The notes beneath the pieces are model-generated. The model saw only the letters and a program-made list of their open reading frames with translations, was not told the DNA's origin and ran no database searches. Source: Macrolepiota albuminosa (Eukaryota; Basidiomycota; Agaricomycetes; Agaricales; Agaricaceae). Taken from it: 64,000 nt of DNA. This document shows, in pieces, positions 38,754-50,762 of this stretch; the first letter of the stretch is position 1; the number at the start of each line of letters is the position of its first letter. Made by a program: the position numbers and the translations under genes. The DNA lies in the NCBI GenBank assembly GCA_027475525.1, contig JAMWFC010000051.1, forward strand, positions 2,183,205 through 2,247,204, given 5' to 3'.

Positions 38754-39038
38754 GTGCCTATACCAAAGAAAGGCGCGATAATAAAGATAGTTTGTCTCAC
38801 ACGAGAATGGATGGGGCACGAGACGTCTTATCGCGGGCTTCCAAGTTCGTGTGGGCGTTGGGGCCTACTTTATTTCTTAGATCGAGATGGAGCTCGCGAG
38901 TGGAAAGATCCTAACATTTATGACCCGCTATTCGATCAACTTGAGCAAGTGACCTGGAGCAGCCCAAAAATGCATGTCGACGTGATCGTGCACAAGGACC
39001 CCCAAGACCAGAAAGAAGGAAAAGGCCAAGAAAAATAA
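38754..39038 (+). CDS. possible small gene, function unknown
   Basis: An open frame whose latter half looks protein-like (WGLLYFLDRDGAREWKDPNI, YDPLFDQLEQVTWSSP, MHVDVIVHKDPQDQ) and ends in a Lys-rich tail, but no in-frame ATG lies at its 5' end; an upstream exon or a start at an internal Met (near 38814) is needed. No recognised domain. It fills the gap between RPN11 and the convergent ribosomal protein gene. Could be non-coding. Confidence 0.3.
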   Translation: MPIPKKGAIIKIVCLTREWMGHETSYRGLPSSCGRWGLLYFLDRDGAREWKDPNIYDPLFDQLEQVTWSSPKMHVDVIVHKDPQDQKEGKGQEK

Positions 39039-39061
39039 AAGAATGATGTATTAGGCATGTT

Positions 39062-39730
39062 CTACCTTGACCTTCTCAGATGTTGATAGTATGGACTTTT
39101 ACACAAAATTGGGATGACACCCATCATTTTGGCTCTGCGAATTGCCTTGCCTAGTCGGCGCTGGCTTTTTGACGTGAGGCCTGTTATATTTCGCCCGTAA
39201 ACTTTACCCATCTCGGAGACATAATGAGAGATGAGGTTGGGTTCCATAGTGACGTCGAGTGGGTTTATATCCAGCTGATGAAAGACGTCGTTGTAGCGGG
39301 CGACGGTGCCCGGAGGGCCTTGTTGCGCCCTGCGCGTTTGGTATGTTGGCGGAGCGCTGAAGCGGGCCTTGTATGTAAAGTCGTGCGGTGTCACATACTA
39401 CGCTCTCGGTAAGCCAAAATACAACATGGTAATGCTAGAAACGAACACCGTCGCGCCGAAAGGGCTTCCATTTCCCAGTTTCGCGTGCTTGAGGAGTGCC
39501 CGCTGGAGAACACGGTCAGGCGCGTAAAAAAAATGAGTGGACGACGACAAACAGTGATTTCCGCCGCCACCAAGCCCCCTGTTGTATGAGGCCTGTGAAT
39601 CTGCTGATTGCTTGACGATTGCGTGCGTCTCCGCCATGACATCTGAGGCTACATCTGAATAGTGGGCAACCAATGCTGGGCGTGCGGCAGAGACCGAACA
39701 GCGGGTGGCATGACGGAAGAGGCTGAGCAT
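39062..39730 (-). CDS. RSM18: mitochondrial ribosomal small-subunit protein bS18m
   Basis: The first exon (LSLFRHATRCSVSAARPALV after ATG 39730) looks like a mitochondrial presequence. The last exon contains the bacterial S18 core: DINPLDVTMEPNLISHYVSE, MGKVYGRNITGLTSKSQRRL and GKAIRRAKMMGVIPIL, where the basic RNA-binding run follows the N-I-T-G-L motif. One or two introns (about 39400-39560) join them. Divergent from RIM15. Confidence 0.85.
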
Positions 39731-40158
39731 TTCGCCTGATTGGATCTCGACGAGGAGGATGGAAACTTGTGCGACACAATTTCGCCGGCATTTACCGGGA
39801 CGAGAATAGGTCCGGCTGGGACCCGGTGCACCCTGTGACGCAAGGCAAAAAAAAAAGACGACGACACTTGGGGCGTGTCTCAGAGGGACAAAGGAGAGGA
39901 GATGGGATGGGCAGTGTGGACAGCGAGGATGGCGGTGTGGGGACGTGTCTGGGAGCCGTGGAAGGCAGCGTGGGGAGACCAAGGACGAGAGATGGAATCG
40001 TTACTGATGTGATTTGGAGGATATTTTAATCTATAACTTGGACTTGCCCATCTCACCTCCTTTCGCGCCAGCTCCGTCCCGTCCCATTCATGTCGCGCTA
40101 GCGTCCCCCACACTCCCACTGCTCCTTCATATATACATCCTCGCCCAGCATTCCTCCC
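39731..40158. other. divergent promoter, RSM18 / RIM15
   Basis: A 428-bp gap. Pyrimidine-rich toward RIM15 (40040-40158), as is common before fungal starts. It includes an A-run at 39847-39856 and no recognisable gene; long frames on both strands here are low-complexity. Confidence 0.4.
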
Positions 40159-43100
40159 ATGTCCGATCCCCTCGCCCAGCGCAGACCTCCTCCCAGTCCT
40201 CTCGTCTTCTCTCCAGAGTCTGTCCTCTCTCCTCCCCCGACACAGCGCACCGCTTCCACAACCAGCTCAAACACCGTTTCTATGCCTTTTGTGAGGCGCC
40301 ATGTCACAAGGCGTCTCAAGGCCGCAAAGGCAGAGTGCGACAAGGAGCTCCAGCGTGTGACTAACAATATTACTGCTTTTTTCGAGGAGAGACCAAGGGA
40401 ACCAGATCACGAATCAGAACGCGAGCTTCGTGAACGTGAACGAGGCGCAGACCCTCATCGAGACGCCTTCATCTCCGATCCAGACCGTCTCCGTGATGCC
40501 CTCCAGGGTGTAGAGCATGTATCCCCTTTTCAGAGCGATGACTACAGTTCCGACGGTGGGTATGAAGCAGAGGTCGAGTCTGCCTCCCATACCCGTCAAC
40601 GTGTGTATCTAGTGGATGAAAAGCTTCCCCATCCACCAGCTCTGACCCATCATGCCTCGTCACCCGGCCTTAATGTAGCTTCTTCGTCTTCTCAGATGAG
40701 TCCTGTGACTCTTCGTCGACAGAACACCGCGCCTTGGGACAGGCCTCTCAGCTCTTCCGTCTCCTCCAGTGCCATTGCACCTAGCCCGGCATCATCCAAC
40801 ATTCTCCTTCCAGAAACTTCCTTGACACGCAAACCCACAAACCCAAACTCCGCGTCGACATCTTGGGCCACTGGCGGAGCTGCTTCTCGGCGACTTTCTC
40901 GGACTATCCACATCGCCCCGCACACATCACGTTCCGGTCAAAGCTCTCGATCCACATCTCGTTCTCGCTCCCCGCTCCCACCTTTGTCAACCCATGCTAG
41001 CTTCTCCGAATACGTTGGTTCCGCCCCCACTTCGGCTAATCGCCGAGCTTCTCGTATTCTCCTCGACGACCCCATGGACCCAATTATGACTGCATTGTAC
41101 GCTATAATTGCAGTTGCCACTGACATTACCGACATGTCCGTGACTCAACTCACTGCCCAGCCCAAAGCCTGCGAATCTCTTGTCCAGAGAGTCCAGAGCA
41201 TTGGTAAGGCTTGGGACGATCATCCTGACTGGCATGGCCGGAACTGGTACGTTCAGGTTCTTCTGGCTGTGGCTAGTCTTAGCCGTGTGGTCGAATGGTG
41301 GGAAGCCGAGAAGCAGTTCTGGAACTTTGACGATAATGACGACGAGCAAGACGAACCTCTGATGTTTGTCACCAAGTCCGTCGATGAACCTGTTGTCTCG
41401 CGCTCATTGCCCAAGCGGGCCGATTCTGATTTAGAAGGCTTTATGCTCAATCCTGATGATGATTCGAGGGAAAAAAGTCCTCATCCCCCTGCTCCAACAC
41501 AAAGGTTGAAAGTAGACGAAAACAAGGATCACTCGGTGTCTAGTTCCTCTCGCCAAACTCCCAGTGTCCCTCCTGTCGGTACACCCTCCAAGGATACAGA
41601 GCCCGCAAGATTCTTGGCTGCAGAGCGTCTGAGGTTGCAGGCTGAAACAGCTCATAATCAGAACATCGTCATGGAACTCCACCTTGACGGTGACCAACTC
41701 CTTTGGATCAATCATGCATGGAGAGTTGTTGTTGGGTTCGTGTTGTGATTACCTTTTTCAAAAAAGAAAGTTCTAACACGTATCTCCAGCACTGACCCTG
41801 ATGAGTTGATCCAGACACGTTGTGATTACCTTTTTCAAAAAAGAAAGTTCTAACACGTATCTCCAGCACTGACCCTGATGAGTTGATCCAGACACGACAC
41901 GAATATCGGACTTGCTTGCACCTGGTGATTGGAGTGTCTTCAAAGAAGCTACCGTTCGTCTTCTAGAAGACGATTCGCATACCGTGGAGGCCCGCTTCAG
42001 ACTGTCTGTAGGACCAGTTTTGGAACGAGAACCTGGCGCTGGTTTCTTGTCTCAGCCGATGGAGGGTAAGGGGATGTTGATGATTGATCGCGAAACTGGT
42101 CAGCCTTCACATACCATGTGGGTTGTGAAGCCCATTGGTCCTGCTCGGTATGAAAACGACTCGCTCCAACTGAATCTCAGAGCAGACGACCTTGCGCCTG
42201 AACCTGCGTCATCTATCATTTCGAATTTAGGTGACCGCACTCCCAATGAGTCAACTACTCCCTTCGATTTTCCCTACCCAATCATGGTTGATCCTATTCT
42301 CTGCCGTATCTGTGAATGTCAGATCCCGCAATGGTACTTTGAGAAACATAGCGAGACGTGTGCCGAGACCCACCGCTTGGAAGCAGATATTACGGAATGC
42401 AATGAGTCCATTAATGAGCTGCGAAATACTATTCGTGACCTCAGTGTCGCTGTCGATCGTGCCTCGCCAACTTCTGTTCCAGAGTACCGTGGCATGCCAA
42501 TATTCATTCCAGCTGCATCACCCATTGTTTCATCGCCTTTGCAACTGTTCCGAGCTAATAAGATGCAGAGGTTTGGTGTAAAGAAGATTCAGAAGCGGTT
42601 ACTAGACCAGTTGGAAGATATCCTTCAAGTTGCATTTGAGGTCGCCATACCAACTCTTAAAGAGGAAGAAGCAAAGGAGCCTATTGAGCGCCAACGTCTA
42701 TTATCTCCTGGTTCCGAACGGAAGATTTCTCAAATCCGCAATTGGTCTAAGCCTACGACGGAAGATGCTGCACTTGGTCAACTTGTACAGGATGCTGAAC
42801 GAGTCATGCGCCAAAAGATTGACAACGTTGTACGAATGCAGAATACTATTCGTTATGCGGAGAAGATCTGGCACGAATGGGAAGAACGTGTGGGTGAGGT
42901 ACTTGCAACAGTTGATGAGTGCGAGAGCGATAGCTCAAGTGAGGACGACTCCTCTCATGAAACACAGGGAGACAATTCAAGCTCAAGGTCTTTCTATGCA
43001 TCTGTTGCTGAAGCATCCTCTGGCCCCACCCCTTTGGCGTCTTCGTCTCCAGCCCCAACCCCTACGCCACTTGAAACTCGGCATACTTCCATCCCCATCC

Positions 43101-46100
43101 CCTCAGCTCCCATTCCAATTCATGGTCCTCGACAACCACTTCACACAAGATCTTCAACGCCATCATCCGTCTCATCTCCACTCGCCCTTGCGGCCCCTAT
43201 CATTGCACCGTCATCCACCGAACTTCCTCCTATGATTCTTGACGATTGTCCTCCTCACTCGCGTATCAAGGCCCGTAAGTCTACACAAAATCTCATGGAG
43301 CCTAAATTTGTCATCACTCCACCGGCGTCTCCCCCTCTCGTAGCACGCGATGGTTCACAACTAACTCGCGAACCTTCAACGAAGCGTGGTCACAGGAGAC
43401 ATTCCACCATCAACTCCATCTGCAGTCCCTCTGGTCCTCTTTCCCCCAGACAGTCATCAGCACCGTTATCTCGGACGACCCCGACGTCTATCAAGGACTT
43501 TGAGATTATCAAGCCGATAAGTAAAGGTGCTTTTGGATCGGTTTTTTTAGCCAAGAAGAAAGTTACCGGAGATTACTACGCTATCAAGGTGCTCAAGAAG
43601 GCCGACATGATTGCAAAGAACCAGATCACTAATGTTAAGGCTGAGCGTATGATTCTCATGACACAGGCAGAATCTCCTTTTGTGGCAAAGCTCTACTTCA
43701 CGTTCCAAAGCAAGGAGAATTTATACTTGGTCATGGAATACCTTAATGGTGGTGACTGCGCGGCTCTCATCAAGTCACTTGGGTGTCTTCCGGAAGAATG
43801 GACCAGAAACTATATTGCCGAAGTTGTACTTGGATTAGAGTACCTGCATCAGCGGGGCGTTGTCCATCGGTAAGCCGTCTAGCTCCTCAACATGGGAACA
43901 GACATTCATAACCTCTCTCAAGTGACTTGAAACCTGACAATCTGCTAATTGATCAACATGGACATCTGAAGTTGACAGATTTCGGTCTAAGTAGGATCGG
44001 TCTGCTGGGACGTCAAACTCGGGTCAATCAGCCTGGCAGGCAGTTGGCGAGATATCCATCACGGTCGCGTCCCCCTTCCATGGACTCGGCGTATTTGTCC
44101 TCGCCGATGATTCTTGCGGAATCGGCGACAACAGGTAGTTCCTATTTTCCACAGAGAACGCATTCAGGTTCTCGCGCGGCAAACTCGCCTTACCCTTCTA
44201 CAGATGACGTGGAGTCCAGTGGATCGGAATCGATATCTGGGCTCTATACCCGGAGATCGATGAAAGCGACTGACAGCCCGCTACAGTCCTTTGCGACTGA
44301 ATTGACAAATGAGCTTCTTTCTCATTCAAATGGCGGCACACCACCAGGAGAGCAGAAGGTTGTCGGAACCCCTGATTACCTCGCTCCTGAAACAATCCTC
44401 GGACTTCGTGGAGACGACGCTGCGGTTGATTGGGTAGATCTATTTCATTTTTGAAAGCATACTTGTGTTGATATGATTATTTTTGACAGTGGGCGCTTGG
44501 TGTCATCACTTATGAGTTTCTATACGGGATACCTCCTTTCCATGCTGATACCCCGGAGAAAGTCTTTGAGAACATCTTGTCTGGACATATCGAGTGGCAT
44601 GAAGACTGGATTGACTTCTCAGAGGAGGCACGAGACTTTATGAGAAGACTGATGACACTTGATCAGAGTGAGCGTCTTGGTGCTAACGGTGCTGATGAGG
44701 TCAAGGCCCACCCATTCTTCGCGAGCATCGAGTGGGACAAAGTCACTACATCGGAAGCTGCCTTCATTCCCCAGGTCACCGATCCTGAGTCTACTGATTA
44801 TTTTGATCCTCGTGGCGCTATCCCTCAATTGTTCCATGATGATGAACCCGTTGCTATCACCGGACAAGCCACCCTGGATAGCTTAGTCGGTGTTCCATCA
44901 GCTGTTACTTCTGTCCCTATTCCTCTTGCGACCAAGGATAACTCCTCTCCTCCTGCAAGCGACGACTTTGGCTCGTTCAGTTTCAAAAACTTACCAGTGT
45001 TGAAGCAAGCTAATGACGATGTCATCCGCAAACTCAAGACAGACCAAATGGCGCCTCTTTCACAAGCACTCGCTGAACCGCCTGTCGCGATTCATCAACG
45101 TAAACGTAGTATATCTACTCGTATCAAGAGGCCTCCTAGCGTTGTCACTGCTTTGGAACCTGGTAAGGTGATTCCAACAAACCCGCCATCTCCATCAACA
45201 TCGGTGTCCTCTGTTGCCTCGTCTCCTTCTCGAGCGAGCTTGCCTCCACTAACTCCAGGTACCGGGGCACATAGTCGAAAACCTTCAGAATACGGGGCAG
45301 TTGAGCGTTTCAAACTTAGTCAGAAGGAGGGAGTTGATCGAAGAAGCTCGATAAGTCGCTTGCGCACAGCTTCAGTCTCAAGTGCAGGAGATGGCTCTGG
45401 TTCAGAAGCCTGGAACTCTTCCGCTGGTCATGGTAGTTATGGAAGCCCTCATGATTACAGCACTCCTCCGTCTTCTGTCCATTCGATTGACTTGCGCAAG
45501 GGACCTGATCCAAATGATCGTGTGGTAACCTGCTTGCTCGCTGAAGATAACCCGATCACCGCGAAAATTATCGAGACTTTACTCGTCCGTCTTGGATGCC
45601 GTTGTGTCGTTGTTGCGGACGGGTCGGAGGCTATTAGTGTAGCTATGGGAGATATAAGTAAGTCTGGGCATTTGGGGTTATGTGGGCCATATATTCATGG
45701 AATTCCATCTAGAATTTGATTGCATCCTAATGGATCTACAAATGCCAGTTTGTAAGTCCATGATCTCACGCAACATTGATTGAGCTTCTCTAACGTCGAC
45801 TAGTGGATGGCGAGGGTGCTGCACGATATATCCGGAGTACCAACAACAAAAACACGAACACTCCTATAATTGCCGTCAGTGCGTATAGCAGCGCTGATCC
45901 AAATGACACAAGCAATGTCTTTACCGCTTCTCTCGCAAAACCCCTGCAAAAAGCTGATCTCCTAGGTTTGTTGCAAAGTCCGAAAACCGATTTGACTGGT
46001 ACTAATGTTAATGTACCTTACTTAGCCGTGATGCGCCAACTTGGATTCAAAACGACGACAATACAGGGAGGGCACGGTGCCACCAAGGTCACCGCTGCCT

Positions 46101-46129
46101 CTGCGGCCAGTACTCAAACAGCTTCATGA
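40159..46129 (+). CDS. RIM15: Rim15-like AGC protein kinase with response-regulator receiver domain
   Basis: Integrates nutrient signals (TOR, PKA) to drive stationary-phase and stress programmes. Order along about 1,800 residues: long disordered N-terminus; helical block [23 protein letters not shown]-like region ending [23 protein letters not shown]; zinc-finger-like [20 protein letters not shown] (42302-42361); AGC kinase with glycine loop [19 protein letters not shown]-type lysine YYAIKVLKK, catalytic [10 protein letters not shown] across an intron, DFGLS, a long activation-segment insert, and [13 protein letters not shown]; then a REC domain, [17 protein letters not shown] with phospho-acceptor CILMDLQMP. 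Duplication J and a 5-bp insertion (41898-41902) break the frame at 41.9 kb. Confidence 0.93.
41742..41896. repeat. 77-bp perfect tandem duplication J
   Basis: Offset 77, 78 matches. Covers most of a 54-bp RIM15 intron (41736-41789) and the following exon start, and is followed by a 5-bp tandem repeat (ACACGACACG). Confidence 0.97.
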
Positions 46130-46559
46130 CCCCTTTCAACTTTTAATGACATTCTTATTATGCCTGCATACTGTTGCTCAAGTTCGTCTTCGTCATGCCC
46201 CATCATTGATATTTTACCGTTTTAATACAATTCACACATTGCATTCGCACATTCACCCCAGCATACTTACAATATCTCAGCATTTTATCGTTCTCTGCAT
46301 TGTAACACGTTAGATACACTGTGCCATCATGTTTAATATAGCTTTTCGGTTTTTGTATTAACCGATGGTATCGTGAGGTAATGTCTATTTTGGGAAATTC
46401 ACTGTGTTGAAAATCCGGACCTACATACACTTCGCGATCAAAGCCCATCTGTCCTCCTCGAAAGTTGAGAACGTTTTGTACTTGGGACTAGGTCTACTCT
46501 TCATCGCGTGGCAGGACAGAAATCCACAGTAACCCGTGCTTTTACTCTTCAACTCTCCC
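46130..46559. other. intergenic, RIM15 3' flank and UIM-gene promoter
   Basis: AT-rich in 46130-46400, likely the RIM15 3' UTR. No gene or repeat seen. Confidence 0.4.
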
Positions 46560-49273
46560 ATGAATACCAGTGAGTAGCTATCTAGGCCACTTCCCTCCAC
46601 TTACAGATCTTCTAGCTTCATGGAACATACATCACAACAGTGGCGATGATCTCCAGAACAGGCTTCGCGCCTCTACGGCACTTGTAGCAGGCTATCCAAG
46701 CCATCCTCTATCCCTCGTGCCAGGACAGGTCTCTAGGGTGAATGCACTACCCAACTTCCGTCCAGGCGCGTCACGTCGCATGTCCATTGCCGACGATATC
46801 CGTAATGCACACAACATACCCCCACCACTCCCTCCAACACCAACTGTACCCCTTTATCCAGAATTCCAGCCTCGACCGGCCCCTCCTGTGCCATCTTCTA
46901 CCCCACCTCCACCCCGGCCGCCTTTACCGCCATCGCTTACTGTTGCCGCCTTTCGTAAACCAGTGTCCCCCCCTCCCATTCCGCCAAAACCTTTCGGAGC
47001 TCCTGCCTCGCCTCGGGAAGATGGTCGTCTGTCAATTGTTCCTATATCTCTTCTGCCTGGAAGCCATGCGACACAAGTTTTGGACCAGCTCACGGAAACA
47101 CCTGAACCACAGATTGGTGAAAGCGAAATAGCTATGGCGATGGCTTTATCTGCATCTATCTCTGACGAGGAAGCAAGTCAGCGTCAAATGCTGGCTTTGC
47201 AAGAAGAGGAGGACCTTGTCAAGGCTTTGGAGGCATCCAAGTTGGAGACTAGAAGTTCCGGTTATTCTCATTTTGACAATGCGTTCGCAAGTTCATCGAG
47301 CAGTCAAATCCTACCAGGTCATCACAATGAAGCCTCTGATCAAGCCTCCCCTCGTTTGTTCGCCTTGGAGAAGGGATATTTAACGTCCTTGAATATCGAG
47401 CCTGCGTCCTCGCAGTCCGCGACCAACAATGATCACGAATCATCTGCTGCAACATTGATTTCCAAACAGGAACCGACGACGATTGCCCTGCTCACCGGCA
47501 TAAGGGTTTCCACGCCCTCTGTTGATCTGGACTCACCAGGTTTCTCCCCCAGGGCGGCTTATGGTAGCCCAAATATATTCCCAGCTAAGCACGATGCACA
47601 TACCGAGCATGAAGTTCCTCCCCACTCTCCTTCGATATTGAGGGACCTTTCGTACCTACCGCCCGTCAAAGAGAAGGAGGAAGGTATGGTTCCGCGAGTT
47701 GAAAACGTATCTGAGGTACATCTTCCCTACACTGATACGACCACGTGCTTTACACGATCTCCTGAACCAATCGTGGATGCATTGCCGCCCAACCAGGTTC
47801 CTCCAGGTTCTGAAAGCCATGCTCCAGGACTACATGAATCACAGTCCAACAATTCAATCGAAAGCCCACCGCCAATTCCGGCGAAAGACAGACAGGTATA
47901 CCCCAGCCCTGTACCAAACACATCGAATCCACCAAAATATACATTCCGGGCTGAGACACCTGTAGATCTACCAGCCAGCTGTAGTAGGGGCAACTCTACA
48001 CCTATCTTGAAGTATTCGGACCCAACATTTGTAGGGGAGTCCAGTACGGCTTCTGGATCTGGTGGAACTTCAGATGCCGCCTTCTCAGGACCACTGCCAC
48101 CCTCCTATACTGAAACACCTTTCCCTGCAGCAGATGAAAACATCAAACAGAATACGAGCCACAATACCAACTCTTCCTTGGTATCGACTCAGAATCCTAC
48201 GCAGTTCTCTGCATACACTCCACCTTCTCGACCATCATCGTCGGCCTCTGCATCCCCCTCCATACAACATCGTCTCCCATTCACTGCTTCTCAAGTTGGA
48301 TCATCGACAGACCATCTCTCTCGGAATTCTTCTGCTCAATCGTCTCCAAATCCGGATGGTAGTTTAAGTGATCTGCATTCTGCGCGGCCGAGTTCAAATT
48401 CCACCATCAACGTAAATGCGTTTGTGAACAAAGAGCTCTTTGTTGGCGTATGTGAGTTGTCATTTTTCCTTTTTCCTCCGCTCTTTCTGATTGCCCGCAG
48501 CCATTGGTTTCATGGCACCAAAGGTATCTTCGCAACTCACACCAATGACGGAAGAGATGCCTCCTATCATCTCACTACCATACGGTAAATCTCGACCCCT
48601 ACATTTGCAGGGACCGAGCTGGAGACATCTTCTTAAACTCATGGCCAGTTTGAGTGGAACAAGGATAGAAGCGTCGGTGGATGCCATTGCAGCCATGAAG
48701 ACTACAGCGAAACTCCGAACCGTTGTACAATTCGTCAAGGTGAGATGCGCAACCCTTTGCCTCATTTCCCTCCGTTCAACAAAAATTTTGTAGCCTCATC
48801 AAGCTTCTCCTGTTTGGCGTACGATATTTTACTTTACGATCGATTATCTTCCGCCAAAACCGAGCATTCGTCATCGTAGCGTTAACGATCTCCCCTATTC
48901 GTACGGCCTGGCAGGCATCCCGTCACTTTTGCGAGACGCGGCCGAGTCCCCACTTTCTAAGACGTATACTATTCCTGCCTCGGTCTCGGTGCCATTCCCA
49001 ATTCTACCTATAACTTTCCCAAACCTCGCATTGTACATGCAAGCGGCATTGGAAGAGTCTCGCCGTTATCTCAATGACAGCCACAGTGATTATCGGAAAC
49101 TTGCCAAGATGATCACGACATGTTATCCGGACGAGGATATTGCTCCAGATCCTTCAGACCGTCGCGGACTGCTTAAGAGGGTGATGGGGCTTTCAAACAA
49201 ACCACAAAGGAGGGGTGGTAATGAGGATACTTATGAACTTGTCACACCCTTCGTACCCGATGAATGGGGCTAA
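46560..49273 (+). CDS. proline-rich protein with ubiquitin-interacting motifs
   Basis: The best start is ATG 46560, with a 37-bp intron GTGAGT...TACAG giving MNTNLLASWNIHHNSGDDL. Residues to about 170 are proline-rich (SSTPPPPRPPLPPSL), suggesting SH3/WW partners. Two UIM-like helices follow, ESEIAMAMALSASISDEEAS and EEEDLVKALEASKLE (about residues 178-225). A long disordered Ser/Pro region comes next. The C-terminal exons form a compact domain: GPSWRHLLKLMASLSGTRIE, KLRTVVQFVK|PHQASPVWRT, YSYGLAGIPSLLRDAAESP, FPILPITFPNLALYMQAALE. I do not recognise this domain by name. It may couple ubiquitinated cargo to the actin or endocytic machinery; that is inference. Confidence 0.75.
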
Positions 49274-49600
49274 AGTTATTTTTCAATTCCTGGGATACTG
49301 ACTTTATGAAATCTTTCTGGACATCTGGGAACTCTGACAAAATACCTCACACGTTATGACCAATATATCAACCGTTTAGTTGTACATCTAATCTATATCA
49401 TGCGTCATTTACTTTCTGTAACGTTCTCCAATCACAAAAATCACAAAAACACCGAGTCGCCAAAAATGGAAACAAGTGTCGCGTTCTGTACTGTGACTCT
49501 GTGGGCCGGTTTAGAAATTCGACGCACATCGCTATCGGCGCCCAGTCTCTTGTCATTCCATTTGATTCAGCAAACAGTTCATTTAACCAACCTGTAGTCA
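49274..49600. other. intergenic, tandem genes
   Basis: Between the UIM gene stop and the THOC7-like start. No recognisable feature. Confidence 0.4.
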
Positions 49601-50710
49601 ATGGCTATTGAACCTTCTCAAAGCTCGTCTTCACGTACTCCCATCCCACCTTTAACTACGGAAGAGGAAGGTAACGTGTCCGCCCTGTAGCTCCATTTCG
49701 TTGAGGAGCTAAAGAAGAACTGACAGCGGCTTTCTATAGATCAAGTCATCCTTGCCCGGATTGCAAATGACGACAGACCGCTCAAACGCGTGATAAAAAA
49801 ATTCCATAATTACACCTCATTATCGCATGCACCACTCGTCCCTACCATCGGAAACACGGCCGACCAGTCATTAGATGACGCTAGAGAAGCGTTTTTGGTG
49901 GAATTGGCCACGTTTCAACTGTCGCTGAAGAAGAGTGTGATGATTTGTGAGGCGGAAGCTAGGCAGGTGGAAGAATACCAACGAGAACGGCAGGAAATTG
50001 GTGAGTTTCCCAGTTTTTTTGGGAGTAAAACCAAAAGCGCTTATTGTTGCTGTGTAGTACAGGAGCACGCTGTTCTCAGAGATCAGATTGACCAGCTCAA
50101 AGCTGCACTTGAAGAGGCACAAATAGTCCGCCGACGGAAAATAGAATACGATTTGGTTGCAGAGAAAGTGAACACTCTCCCCAGTCGAGAAGAGCTCGAA
50201 CAGTATGTAACTTCCTGTACCTGTGGATGTAAAACTTATAGACATTCTCACAGCTCTATTGAGTCATTGGAAAGTGATATGGCGGCAATCCGGACGGAGC
50301 ATGAAACCCACAACCAAACTCTCTTCGACCAGAAAGCATCGTTGGATTCCATTATCACCCAACTGGACTATCTTCGTTTCATGGGAAAGGACAAAGACGA
50401 GGCATCTGTTGGTACCTCTCGTGTTCCTACTCCGGCACCCGATAGTGCTGGACCCGACGTAATTGAGGATTCTCCAGAGGCAGCTCCTATCCCAACAGAA
50501 GTCCCCCAGAATGAGCGGGAAGAGGGAGAACATCGTAAAGACACCCCTGAATCAACGGAAACATCAGGAATGGGAACAGGTGAGGATGATATTGAGATGG
50601 GAGAAGTGGAAGAGGACCCAAAACCAAAGAAGAAAATAAGGGAAGAGCTAGAAGAAGGCGAGGCCAGCGATGCGAGTAGTGCTTTATCTGACCCTCCGGA
50701 TGACATATAA
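49601..50710 (+). CDS. THO complex subunit 7-like protein
   Basis: THO/TREX couples transcription with mRNA export in the nucleus. The first short exon is MAIEPSQSSSSRTPIPPLTT, then an intron; the second starts DQVILARIANDDRPLKRVIK and KFHNYTSLS. Long coiled coils follow (ARQVEEYQRERQEI, HAVLRDQIDQLKAALEEAQI, YDLVAEKVNTLPSREELEQ|SIESLESDMA). The order (short N-terminal basic helix, then LPSREEL coiled coil) is that of Thoc7/Mft1. The C-terminal 100 residues are acidic and disordered (EDDIEMGEVEEDPKPKKKI). Convergent with tRNase Z, 52 bp apart. Confidence 0.78.
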
Positions 50711-50762
50711 TATAACAGACATTTGCGATGCATGAGTTAATAACACTGCTTAGTATTACAGA

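Noticed and set aside
39398..39982. Extended minus-strand frame upstream of the S18 start
   Set aside because: The upstream part is low-complexity (including a poly-Phe/Val run from an A-tract); the Met at 39730 gives a normal presequence.
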